A stretch of DNA of 64,000 nt from Streptomyces sp. TRM49041 (GTDB taxonomy: Bacteria > Actinomycetota > Actinomycetes > Streptomycetales > Streptomycetaceae), in contig NZ_VSRY01000095.1 of NCBI RefSeq assembly GCF_008271805.1, forward strand, positions 95,294 to 159,293. Reading direction: 5' to 3'. Made by a program: the position numbers and the translations under genes. Numbering within the stretch: the stretch's first letter is position 1; every line of letters begins with the position of its first letter. The notes beneath the pieces are model-generated. The model saw nothing but the letters and a program-made list of their open reading frames with translations, did no database searches and was not told the origin of the DNA. This document shows, in pieces, positions 25,374 to 32,800 of this stretch.

Positions 25374-26389
25374 GCGACCCGCGCGACTCCCGCGACCGCC
25401 ACGACCGCAGGTTCTCCGTGGTGATCTGCGTCTACACCGAGGACCGCTGGGACGACATCCTGGCGGCGGTCGACTCCGTACGGCGCCAGTCACGGCCCGC
25501 CCTGGAGACGCTGCTCGTCGTGGACCACAACCCGGCGCTGCTGGAGAGGCTCGCCAAGGAGTACGGCGCCGACGTGGAGGAGGTGCGGGTGCTCGCCAAC
25601 GCGGGCCCCCGCGGCCTCTCCGCCGGCCGCAACACCGGCATCGCCGCCTCCCGCGGCGACATCGTCGCCTTCCTCGACGACGACGCCGTCGCCGAACGGG
25701 ACTGGCTGCGCCACTTCGACGCCGCGTACGACGACCCGGCGGTCGTCGCCGTGGGCGGCCGGACCGTCCCCGCGTGGGTGTCCGGCCGCCGCCCGGCCTG
25801 GTTCCCCGAGGAGTTCGACTGGATCGTCGGCTGTACGTACCGGGGCCTGCCGCCCGGCCGGGTGCGCGTGCGCAACGTACTGGGCGGCAACGCCTCCTTC
25901 CGCCGGGAGGCGTTCGACGCGGCGGGCGGCTTCGCCACCGGCATCGGGCGGGACGGCGACAGGCGGCCCCTCGGCTGCGAGGAGACCGAGCTCTGCGTCA
26001 GGCTCGGCACCGCCCTCCCCCACGCGGTCCTGCTCATCGACGACCGTGCCGTCATCCACCACAAGGTGCCCGCCGCCCGCGAGCGGTTCGGCTACTTCCG
26101 CACCCGTGCCTACGCCGAGGGCCTGTCCAAGGCACTCGTCGCACGGAGCGTCGGCGCCGGCAAGGGCCTGGAGACCGAGCGCCGCTACACCACCCGGGTC
26201 CTGCCCGCCGGAGTCGCACGCGGCCTGCGCGACTTCGTGCTCGGCAGGCCCGGCGGCGCCGGCCGCGCCGTCGCCATCGTCACCGGCGTCACGGCCGCGG
26301 CCGCCGGCTACGCGCGCGGCGCGCTGCGGGCGCGCCTCAAGGGTGGTGCGACGTTCTCGTCGGGCCCCATCCCGAAGGAGCCCACGTGA
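25370..26389 (+). CDS. GT2-family glycosyltransferase (second in operon)
   Basis: 339-aa GT2 enzyme: FSVVICVYTEDRWDDILAAVDSVRRQSRPALETLLVVDHN, NAGPRGLSAGRNTGIAASRGDIVAFLDDDAVAERDWL (the DDD metal site), then VLGGNASFRREAFDAAGGFATGIGRDGDRRPLGCEETELCVRLG (acceptor side) and a long basic C-terminal tail. Start is TTG 25370 with GGGGGGAGG about 6 nt upstream; TTGA overlaps the stop of the first gene. GTGA overlaps the start of the deacetylase gene downstream. The tight overlaps indicate stoichiometric expression. It probably adds a sugar to the same envelope glycan; donor and acceptor cannot be read from the sequence. Confidence 0.92.
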   Translation: MSDPRDSRDRHDRRFSVVICVYTEDRWDDILAAVDSVRRQSRPALETLLVVDHNPALLERLAKEYGADVEEVRVLANAGPRGLSAGRNTGIAASRGDIVAFLDDDAVAERDWLRHFDAAYDDPAVVAVGGRTVPAWVSGRRPAWFPEEFDWIVGCTYRGLPPGRVRVRNVLGGNASFRREAFDAAGGFATGIGRDGDRRPLGCEETELCVRLGTALPHAVLLIDDRAVIHHKVPAARERFGYFRTRAYAEGLSKALVARSVGAGKGLETERRYTTRVLPAGVARGLRDFVLGRPGGAGRAVAIVTGVTAAAAGYARGALRARLKGGATFSSGPIPKEPT

Positions 26390-27234
26390 ACAGGCCCGTA
26401 CCGATCCTGATGTACCACGCCGTGGCGCACCGGCCGGCGAAGGCCGCGTACGGGCTGTCCGTGGCGCCCGAGGCGTTCGCCGCGCAGATGGCCGTACTGG
26501 CCGAGCAGGGCCGCACACCGCTCACCACCGCGGCGCTCGCCGAGGCGTGGCGGGCCGGGAAACCGCTGCCCGACCGGCCGGTGCTCATCACCTTCGACGA
26601 CGGGTACGAGGGTGTGCACCGGCACGCCCTGCCGGTCCTCGCTGAACACGGCTTCGCCGCCACCCTGTTCGTGTCCACCGGGTGGCTGCGCGGCCCGTAC
26701 GACGAGGGCGGCGCCCCGGACACCATGCTCGACTGGGGCCAGGCCCGGGAGCTCGCCGCGGCGGGCACCGAGATCGGCGGTCACACGCACACACATCCCC
26801 AGCTCGACCAGGTCGACGACGCCCGGCTGCGGTACGAGGCGGTGCGCTGCCGGGAGATCGTCGCGGCCGAGCTGGGCGCCGCGCCGGTCTCCTTCGCCTA
26901 CCCGTACGGCTACTCCAGCCGGCGGGTACGGCACACGGTGCGCACCGCCGGGTTCACCCAGGCGCTGGCCGTGGGCAACGCGCTGGCGCGGCGCGCCCAG
27001 GGGCCGTACGCGCTGGAGCGGGTCACGGTGCGGCGCTCCACGGGCGTGGAGGAGTTCCGGCGGCTCGTGGAGGGGCGGGCGATCGGCCGGACGTTCGCGA
27101 GGGACCGGGCGCTGACGAAGGGGTACGCGGTGGTGCGCCGCACCCGCCGGGCGGCGGCCGTCCTCGCCGGGCAGCACCGCGGCGGCCGGGGCGGGACACA
27201 TACGGAGCGGCGGGCCCAAAACCCGGTGCGTTGA
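26386..27234 (+). CDS. Polysaccharide deacetylase (NodB/CE4 family)
   Basis: 282-aa carbohydrate esterase family 4 protein that removes N- or O-acetyl groups from glycans. The NodB homology domain shows motif 1 TFDDGYEG (catalytic Asp plus metal Asp, about residues 66-73), motif 2 HTHTHPQLD (metal His residues) and the later motif FAYPYGYSSRRV. There is no clear signal peptide, so it acts at the inner side of the membrane or on lipid-linked intermediates. GTG 26386 overlaps the upstream glycosyltransferase stop (GTGA), with GAAGGAG upstream. It probably trims the glycan produced by the two preceding glycosyltransferases. Confidence 0.92.
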   Translation: MNRPVPILMYHAVAHRPAKAAYGLSVAPEAFAAQMAVLAEQGRTPLTTAALAEAWRAGKPLPDRPVLITFDDGYEGVHRHALPVLAEHGFAATLFVSTGWLRGPYDEGGAPDTMLDWGQARELAAAGTEIGGHTHTHPQLDQVDDARLRYEAVRCREIVAAELGAAPVSFAYPYGYSSRRVRHTVRTAGFTQALAVGNALARRAQGPYALERVTVRRSTGVEEFRRLVEGRAIGRTFARDRALTKGYAVVRRTRRAAAVLAGQHRGGRGGTHTERRAQNPVR

Positions 27235-27261
27235 GCGCGGGTGTGCCGGATCATGGGGCCC

Positions 27262-28353
27262 ATGCCAGCCAACCCTCAGGACGCGCTGCCGATCCGGCTC
27301 ACCGTCGACGACAGCGACTCTCCTTCCGATGTCGTCGACGCGCTGTTCCTCGGCCGGTTCGCGACAGGTGAGCAGCCGCACTCGCGCAGCCGCAGCCTCG
27401 ACCGCGTCAAGTCCGCGTCGACGCTGCTCCCGCCGGGCGCCGAGGTGCTGCGGTCGGCCCGCGCGGACGACCGCAGCGCCGTCCTCGCGGAGGGCGACGG
27501 CTGGACCGTGCTTGTCTCCCGCTGGAACCGGGGTGCGGACGTCACGGTCACCGCGGTCGACACCGAACTGGCCGAACGGATCCTGAAGGAGGCCACGGAC
27601 GGCGCCCAGGAGGAGCCCGAGCCGCGGCCCGAGAACGTCAGCATGGGCTTCTGGTACCTGTCGCCGCGGCGCGGCCCGCACCGTACGACACGGCAGATCG
27701 CCGCCGGGGAGTGGGACGAGGTGCGGCCCAACTACACCGCGCCCGTGGCGGACGCGCTGGACCGGCTGATGAAGGTCACCCCCGACGACATCGCGGGGCG
27801 GCTGCTGCTCCTGCACGGCCCGCCGGGCACCGGCAAGACGTCCGCGCTGCGCACGCTGGCCCGGTCGTGGCGCGACTGGTGCCAGGTGGACTGCGTCCTG
27901 GACCCGGAGCGGCTCTTCGGCGACATCGGGTACCTGATGGACATCGCGATCGGCGAGGACGACGGCACGGCGAAGGGCCGCTGGCGGCTGCTGCTCCTGG
28001 AGGACTGCGACGAGCTGATCCGCGGCGAGGCCAAGCACACGGCGGGCCAGGCTCTGTCGCGTCTCCTGAACCTGACGGACGGGCTGCTGGGGCAGGGCCG
28101 CAATGTCCTCGTCGGCGTCACCACCAACGAGGACCTCGAACGCCTCCACCCGGCGGTCGTCCGCCCCGGCCGCTGCCTGGCCCGCATCGAGGTCGGCCCG
28201 CTGACCCGCGCGGAGGCGGTGAGCTGGCTGGGCACCGAGGAGGGCGTCGGCCGCGACGGCGCGACGCTGGCGGAGCTGTACGCCCTGCGCCGCGGCACGA
28301 GCCCGGCATCGCTGCCGGAACCACGAGCCCGTGAGGCGGGCCTGTACTTGTAG
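27262..28353 (+). CDS. AAA-family ATPase with DUF5925 domain
   Basis: 363-aa ATPase. Residues 1-150 form a DUF5925-type region (LPIRLTVDDSDSPSDVVDALFLGRFATGEQ...). The C-terminal AAA module has Walker A GPPGTGKTS (about residue 189), Walker B LLLLEDCDEL and sensor-like VGVTTNEDLERLHPAVVRPGR, an FtsH/Cdc48-like core order. Partners are unknown; the family is common in actinomycetes. ATG 27262 is chosen from two close candidates (also 27253). It is separated from the deacetylase by 27 bp and probably has its own promoter. Function, perhaps a chaperone-like unfoldase, is only inferred from the AAA domain. Confidence 0.85.
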   Translation: MPANPQDALPIRLTVDDSDSPSDVVDALFLGRFATGEQPHSRSRSLDRVKSASTLLPPGAEVLRSARADDRSAVLAEGDGWTVLVSRWNRGADVTVTAVDTELAERILKEATDGAQEEPEPRPENVSMGFWYLSPRRGPHRTTRQIAAGEWDEVRPNYTAPVADALDRLMKVTPDDIAGRLLLLHGPPGTGKTSALRTLARSWRDWCQVDCVLDPERLFGDIGYLMDIAIGEDDGTAKGRWRLLLLEDCDELIRGEAKHTAGQALSRLLNLTDGLLGQGRNVLVGVTTNEDLERLHPAVVRPGRCLARIEVGPLTRAEAVSWLGTEEGVGRDGATLAELYALRRGTSPASLPEPRAREAGLYL

Positions 28354-28406
28354 GCGTGGCCGGCACCGGGTGGTCGCGGGGCCGTCGTGGCGGTGCGCCT
28401 CGGTGT

Positions 28407-28781
28407 CTAGGAGCCGTACGTCGCCCGCAGGGCGTCCGTCACCGCGGCCTGGGCCTGTGCCCGGGTGAGGCCCAGGCGGTGGGCCTCACGCGCGTACGCG
28501 GCGGCCGCGGCGGCGGCGTGGCGTTCCGCGGCGTCGCCTGCGGCGGCGACGAACGTGCCGGCGCGGCCGCGGGTCTCGATGACCCCGTCGGTCTCCAGCG
28601 CCCGGTACGCCTTGGCGACCGTGTTCGCGGCCAGGCCCAGGTCCTGGGCGAGGCCGCGCACGGTCGGCAGCTTGTAGCCGACGGGGAGCCGGCCGGTGCG
28701 GGCCTGCTCGGCGATCTGGGCGCGCAGCTGTTCGTACGGCGGGGTGGCCGCGTCCGGTTCAAGGGCGAGCTTCAAGGTCAC
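28407..28781 (-). CDS. YtrA-type GntR regulator
   Basis: 124-aa short GntR protein: winged helix TPPYEQLRAQIAEQARTGRLPVGYKLPTVRGLAQDLGLAANTVAKAYRALETDGVIETRGRAGTFV, then a 45-residue Ala-rich helical tail instead of a ligand domain, as in YtrA regulators that control ABC transporters. GTG 28779-28781 follows GGGGGAG. It converges with the AAA ATPase gene (53-bp gap) and is divergent from the DUF402 gene, so the 100-bp region between GTG 28781 and ATG 28884 probably holds both promoters and any autoregulatory site. No ABC transporter is adjacent. Confidence 0.9.
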   Translation of the reverse strand: MTLKLALEPDAATPPYEQLRAQIAEQARTGRLPVGYKLPTVRGLAQDLGLAANTVAKAYRALETDGVIETRGRAGTFVAAAGDAAERHAAAAAAAYAREAHRLGLTRAQAQAAVTDALRATYGS

Positions 28782-28883
28782 GTGCCGATTCTCCCCCACG
28801 CGGCGAAGACGGGAGGCGACCGCGCGGAGAAGTGCGTAGCGTGCCGCTGGTCCGCTACGAGATCCGCGCCACGGAGGTACGGC

Positions 28884-29357
28884 ATGTCCGCACGCCCGAT
28901 CGACGTCGTCCTGGTCAAGGCGGGCCGCACGAAGATCCGGTATCCCGCCGAAGTCATCGCCGACGACGGGGTGTTGCTCACCGTCCGGGCCGCTTGGGCC
29001 GGAGGCGTGGTCCGGGACTTCGGGTTCGTGCGGTTCGAACCGGGTGATGTGTTCACGGAGCACTACTGGCGGGACCGCTGGTACTCCGTGAAGGAGGTGC
29101 GGGCCGCCGACGGCTCGCTGAAGGGCTGGTACTGCGACATCACCCGGCCCGCGTCCGTCACCGCCACCGAGGTGACCGTCGAGGACCTCGACCTGGACCT
29201 GTGGGTGTCGGCGGACCGCGGCCAGGTGCTTCGGCTGGACGAGGACGAGTTCGCGGCGAGCGGCCTCGCCGAGCGCGATCCGGACGCGGCGGCGCGTGCG
29301 GTGGAGACGCTGGACGCACTGGAGGCCCTGGCCCGTCGGGGAGGCGTCCTGCGGTAG
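28884..29357 (+). CDS. DUF402-family protein (ribonuclease/phosphatase-like fold)
   Basis: 157-aa DUF402 domain protein. The family includes nucleoside-phosphatase and RNase-type FAU-1/SA1684-like proteins that use metal-bound acidic residues. Typical segments are YWRDRWYSVKEVRAADGSLKGWYCDITRPASV and VEDLDLDLWVSADRGQVLRLDEDEFAASGL, with a conserved acidic cluster (DLDLDLW; LDEDEF). GGAGG sits 8 nt before ATG 28884. It is divergent from the GntR gene. The substrate is unknown; no catalytic activity can be asserted from this sequence alone. Confidence 0.85.
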   Translation: MSARPIDVVLVKAGRTKIRYPAEVIADDGVLLTVRAAWAGGVVRDFGFVRFEPGDVFTEHYWRDRWYSVKEVRAADGSLKGWYCDITRPASVTATEVTVEDLDLDLWVSADRGQVLRLDEDEFAASGLAERDPDAAARAVETLDALEALARRGGVLR

Positions 29358-29643
29358 GCGGCGGTCTCGGCCCGCGGTGCGCGCGCCGCAGCCGGTCGAT
29401 CTTCCTGAGGGGCTGCTTAGTGCCACCTTAAGCGGAGCATAAGGATCGCCATCTACCGCCCTGAGCAGGCGAATTCGCGGATTCGAGGGGCTAGCGTGCT
29501 GGTCGCTGGGGCTGGTTCGGGCCATCGGTGCTGTCGGGGGGCCGCGCCGCTCGTCCGTCCGGTCCCATGGTCGCCGCCCGGGCGTCCCCCGGGCTCGGCA
29601 CCACCCCCCACACCCGCTGTTCCCCCGAAGGAGAACCGTCCCC

Positions 29644-30660
29644 ATGACCACTGCTCAGCGAACCGCAGCCACCGCGCTCACCCTCGCCGTCGTACCGCTC
29701 GTCCTGGCCGGACCGGCCGCCTCCCCCGCCGCCGCGCACGGGTCGATGACCGACCCGGTCAGCCGGGTGTCGGCGTGTCACGCCGAGGGGCCCGAGAGCC
29801 CGAAGTCGGCTGCCTGCAAGGCGGCCGTCACGGCCAGTGGCACGCAGGCGTTCTACGACTGGAACGAGGTCAACATCGGCGACGCGGCCGGCCGGCACCG
29901 CGAACTCATCCCGGACGGGAAGCTGTGCAGCGCGGGCCGTGACAAGTACAAGGGCCTCGATCTGGCGCGCGCCGACTGGCCGGCCAGCCCCATGAGCGCG
30001 GGCAGCCACACCTTCCGGTACCGGGCGACCGCACCGCACCGAGGCTCGTTCGAGCTGTATGTCACCAAGGAGGGATACGACCCGTCCAAGCCGCTGACCT
30101 GGGCGGACCTGGAGGAGAAGCCGTTCGCGAAGGTCACCGACCCGAAGCTGGAGAACGGCTCGTATGTCTTCGAGGGCACGGTCCCGGCCCGGTCCGGCCG
30201 CCACCTCGTCTACTCGATCTGGCAGCGGTCCGACTCCCCCGAGGCGTTCTACACCTGCTCCGACGTCGTCTTCGGCGGCGATGCCGGCGCGTCCGGCCCG
30301 ACCGCTTCGGCGCCCAGTGAGCAGCAGATCGCGGACGACGCCGACAAGTCGACCGTCGACCACGGCGGCAAGGGCGACCACAGCGGCGAGGGCCACCAGG
30401 AGGGGGCGCCCGCCCCTGCCGGCAACGCTCCTGAGCCCAAGGGCGCAGGGGCCTCGCCCTCGCCGCTTGCCGACGCCGCGCCGGGCACCGGACCGAGCAC
30501 CGCGCCGGGCACCGCACCGGGCAGCGGCGGCAGCCCCGCGCCCAACCTCGCCGCCACCGGCGGCGACGGCACGGCCCCGTACGTCGCCGTCGGCGGTGTC
30601 GCGGTCCTGGGCCTCGGCGCGGCCCTGCTGTTCGGCGCGGCCCGCCGCCGGGCTTCCTGA
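29644..30660 (+). CDS. AA10 lytic polysaccharide monooxygenase with sortase-type LAATG anchor
   Basis: 338-aa exported copper LPMO. The Sec signal ends in ...SPAAAHGSM so cleavage exposes His32, the copper-brace N-terminal histidine. The AA10 core (HGSMTDPVSRVSACHAEGPESPKSAACKAAV...NEVNIGDAAGRH...GSHTFRYRATAPHRGSFELYVTKEGYDP...FYTCSDVVF) supplies the second His in APHRG. After it comes a Pro/Ala/Gly/Ser-rich linker and, at residues 302-306, LAATG, a class E sortase-type motif followed by a hydrophobic helix and RRR. It is probably anchored to the cell wall. It resembles SCO1734 (LpmP), which from memory is linked to morphology rather than nutrition. Convergent with the lipase gene. Confidence 0.93.
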   Translation: MTTAQRTAATALTLAVVPLVLAGPAASPAAAHGSMTDPVSRVSACHAEGPESPKSAACKAAVTASGTQAFYDWNEVNIGDAAGRHRELIPDGKLCSAGRDKYKGLDLARADWPASPMSAGSHTFRYRATAPHRGSFELYVTKEGYDPSKPLTWADLEEKPFAKVTDPKLENGSYVFEGTVPARSGRHLVYSIWQRSDSPEAFYTCSDVVFGGDAGASGPTASAPSEQQIADDADKSTVDHGGKGDHSGEGHQEGAPAPAGNAPEPKGAGASPSPLADAAPGTGPSTAPGTAPGSGGSPAPNLAATGGDGTAPYVAVGGVAVLGLGAALLFGAARRRAS

Positions 30661-30682
30661 CGCCGGGCGGCGGCGCGGCCGG

Positions 30683-31564
30683 TCAGCCGAAGACCGACGC
30701 GCAGGTGGTGGGCGTCGCGTGCGCGGGGTCGAGCGCGTTGGCGACCTCGTGGAAGGCGATCCGGCTGAACAGCCCGATCGACGCGTGCTCGGAGAAGTCG
30801 AGCGGGCAGAGGTCCTGCAGGAGCACGTTCCGTACTCCGGGCCCGTCGAGGTAGTTCGACCGGTACGGCGTGGCGACCTGGTCGTACTTGGTGGCGATGA
30901 CCGTATACCGGACACCGGGCACGGTGTCGCCGCCCTCGTTGAGCTTCTGGAGGAAGGCGGAGCCCGGCACCTGGTCGGCGAGGGCGGGCGTCTTCTCGCT
31001 GATGAGGTCGGCCGCGCCCGGGAAGTAGGGCAGCAGCCTGGTGAGGCCCATCAGCGAGGCGCCGTGGTTGTCGGGGGCGAGGCCGACGAGGGCGTTCACC
31101 TTGGCGGCGCCGCCGAGGAACTTCAGGTAGTGACGGGGCATCATGCCGCCCTGGGAGTGTCCGACGATGTCGGCCTCGGGCGCGCCGGTGGCGGCCAGCA
31201 CCTTGTCCACGAAGACGTCGAGCTGCTCGGCGGACTTGGCGATGGGGCCGAGGCCGTGGAAGAACGGCACGCCGGGCAGCTGCCCGTAGTCGAGGGAGTA
31301 GACACAGTAGCCCCGCCGCACCAGGTAGGGGGCGAGACCCAGCCAGTTGTCGACGGAGTTGCCGAGGGTGCCGTGGACCAGGACGACGGGGCGGGGGTGG
31401 GCGGCGGACGGCTTGCAGGAGTAGTCGTTCCAGCCCCGGCTGGGCGCCGTGGTCGCCTGTGCCGCGCTTGCCGGGGCGAGAACGGCGGCGACGATGAGGA
31501 CGAGAGCGGTGGTCAGGGCTCTGAGCGCACGGCGGAGGCGTGCGGGCAGGCGTGGGGGCAGCAT
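30683..31564 (-). CDS. Secreted alpha/beta-hydrolase lipase (LipA-like)
   Basis: 293-aa extracellular lipase/esterase. The signal peptide MLPPRLPARLRRALRALTTALVLIVAAVLAPASAAQA precedes the hydrolase core: VVLVHGTLGNSVDNW (oxyanion HG), nucleophile elbow IVGHSQGGMMPRHY, then candidates for the catalytic Asp and His late in the sequence (LCPLDFSEHASIGLFSR). Cysteine pairs (YSC, GYC, LC, TTC) suggest disulfides. GAGGAG precedes ATG 31562-31564. It converges with the LPMO gene, 22 bp apart. The upstream region has a tandem AAGTTACGT repeat (31668-31711). It is similar to the SCO1735-type lipase. Confidence 0.92.
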   Translation of the reverse strand: MLPPRLPARLRRALRALTTALVLIVAAVLAPASAAQATTAPSRGWNDYSCKPSAAHPRPVVLVHGTLGNSVDNWLGLAPYLVRRGYCVYSLDYGQLPGVPFFHGLGPIAKSAEQLDVFVDKVLAATGAPEADIVGHSQGGMMPRHYLKFLGGAAKVNALVGLAPDNHGASLMGLTRLLPYFPGAADLISEKTPALADQVPGSAFLQKLNEGGDTVPGVRYTVIATKYDQVATPYRSNYLDGPGVRNVLLQDLCPLDFSEHASIGLFSRIAFHEVANALDPAHATPTTCASVFG

Positions 31565-31667
31565 CGAGTGGTCTCCTCGCGGCTCAAGGAAAAGGGCGAT
31601 GGCGGTACGCCCCAGCGGCCCGGACCACTGATGGGGGGTGGCGCGGCATGGGGGCCGCGCTCAGGCC

Positions 31668-31711
31668 AAGTTACGTACGGGTAGCCCCAAGAGGGAAGTT
31701 ACGTGCTGGTA
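31668..31711. promoter_or_regulatory. Tandem direct repeat in the lipase promoter
   Basis: AAGTTACGTACGGGTA (31668-31683) and AAGTTACGTGCTGGTA (31696-31711) are 14/16 identical and 28 bp apart. Each contains TTAC-N6-GTA(A/G), so the region looks like two operators for a regulator, about 105-150 bp upstream of the lipase start. Confidence 0.5.
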
Positions 31712-31816
31712 AAAAATGCCCGGATGTCTTCGTTCCGCGCTACGGAGTGTCCGGCGGATCACCGCGACACCGTGGCCGGGCGCCCTCGCGGCCCAGGCGT
31801 GGGCCGTCGGCTCCGG

Positions 31817-32800
31817 CTATGCCGCGAGTGCGCCGGGGATGACCGCGCCCGGTCCGAACCTGGCCCTGGCGCGGTCCGCGGCCGCTTCGAGGCGTCGCGC
31901 CTTCTCCTCGGCCGGGTCGAGGGAGAGCTGGTGCGCGGCCTGTTCGGCGGGCATGAGGCCCTCGGCGCGCAGGGCGAGACCGCGTACCCGGGCACGCTGC
32001 AGCCCGAGCCCGTCGTGCAGTGCGTACGCGACGGAGGTCAGCTCCGCGGAGTGCGCGGTCGGCTCGCGCAGGGTGCGCTCGCGGGTGGTGGTGGAGCGGT
32101 CGGCGTACCGGACGGTGAGGGTGAGCGCGCGGCACACCTGGCCGTCGGCCCGCATACGGGCGCCCAGTTCCTGGGCGAGGGAGAGCAGGGCCCGGCGGTG
32201 CCGGTCGTGGTCGAGTTCGTCACGCGGGAAGGAGCGTTCGGCGGCGACGGAGCAGGCCGCGGCGTTGGGGACGACCTGGGTGCGGTCGGTGCCCCGTGCC
32301 CGCTCCCACAGCTCGCGCCCGGCGCGTGCGCCGACGATCCGCTGGAGCACGGCGAGGGGTGCGTCGGCGACCCGGCCGACGGTGTCGAGCCCGTACGAGC
32401 GGAGGGTGCGGGCGGTGACCCGGCCGACCCCGTCGAGCGCGGAGACCGGCCGGTCGCGCAGGAAGCCGGCGGGGTCGGTCACCGCCAGGGTGGTGCCGGG
32501 CCCGGCCTGCCGGGCGGCCATGCGGGCGAGCATCGGGTTGGGCCCGGCGCCGATGACGCAGTCCACGCCGTACAGGGCGAGCGCCCGGACGCGGATCACA
32601 GCGGCCAGTTCGGCGGGGCCACGCCCGAAGTACCGTACGGCGCCGCGCAGATCGGCGAGCGCGGCGTCCGGCGGGTCGGCCTGCACGACCGGGGTGAACT
32701 CGCCTAGGAGCGCGAGGAGCTGCGGCAGCAGCGCCTCGGCCTCTCCCCTCTCGTGAGCGGCTTCGAGCGCGAAGCGTACGTAGAGGATCATCCCGGTCAC
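31817..32800 (-). CDS. imuB: ImuB-like Y-family polymerase-related protein, catalytic residues missing
   Basis: 327-aa Y-family-related protein. It begins MILYVRFALEAAHERGEAEALLPQLLALLGEF; the DxD catalytic Asp of active Y-family polymerases (VDMDAFFAS) has no equivalent. The rest follows the fold: GAGPNPMLARMAARQAGPG, then LDGVGRVTARTLRSYGLDTVGRVADAP (helix-hairpin-helix), and a little-finger-like region. The C-terminus HQLSLDPAEEKARR offers a beta-clamp motif (QLSLD). GTG 32800 overlaps the stop of dnaE2 in GTGA, with GGGGAG upstream. This matches ImuB, the non-catalytic hub that recruits DnaE2 to the clamp in the SOS mutasome. I see no imuA nearby. Confidence 0.82.
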   Translation of the reverse strand: MTGMILYVRFALEAAHERGEAEALLPQLLALLGEFTPVVQADPPDAALADLRGAVRYFGRGPAELAAVIRVRALALYGVDCVIGAGPNPMLARMAARQAGPGTTLAVTDPAGFLRDRPVSALDGVGRVTARTLRSYGLDTVGRVADAPLAVLQRIVGARAGRELWERARGTDRTQVVPNAAACSVAAERSFPRDELDHDRHRRALLSLAQELGARMRADGQVCRALTLTVRYADRSTTTRERTLREPTAHSAELTSVAYALHDGLGLQRARVRGLALRAEGLMPAEQAAHQLSLDPAEEKARRLEAAADRARARFGPGAVIPGALAA

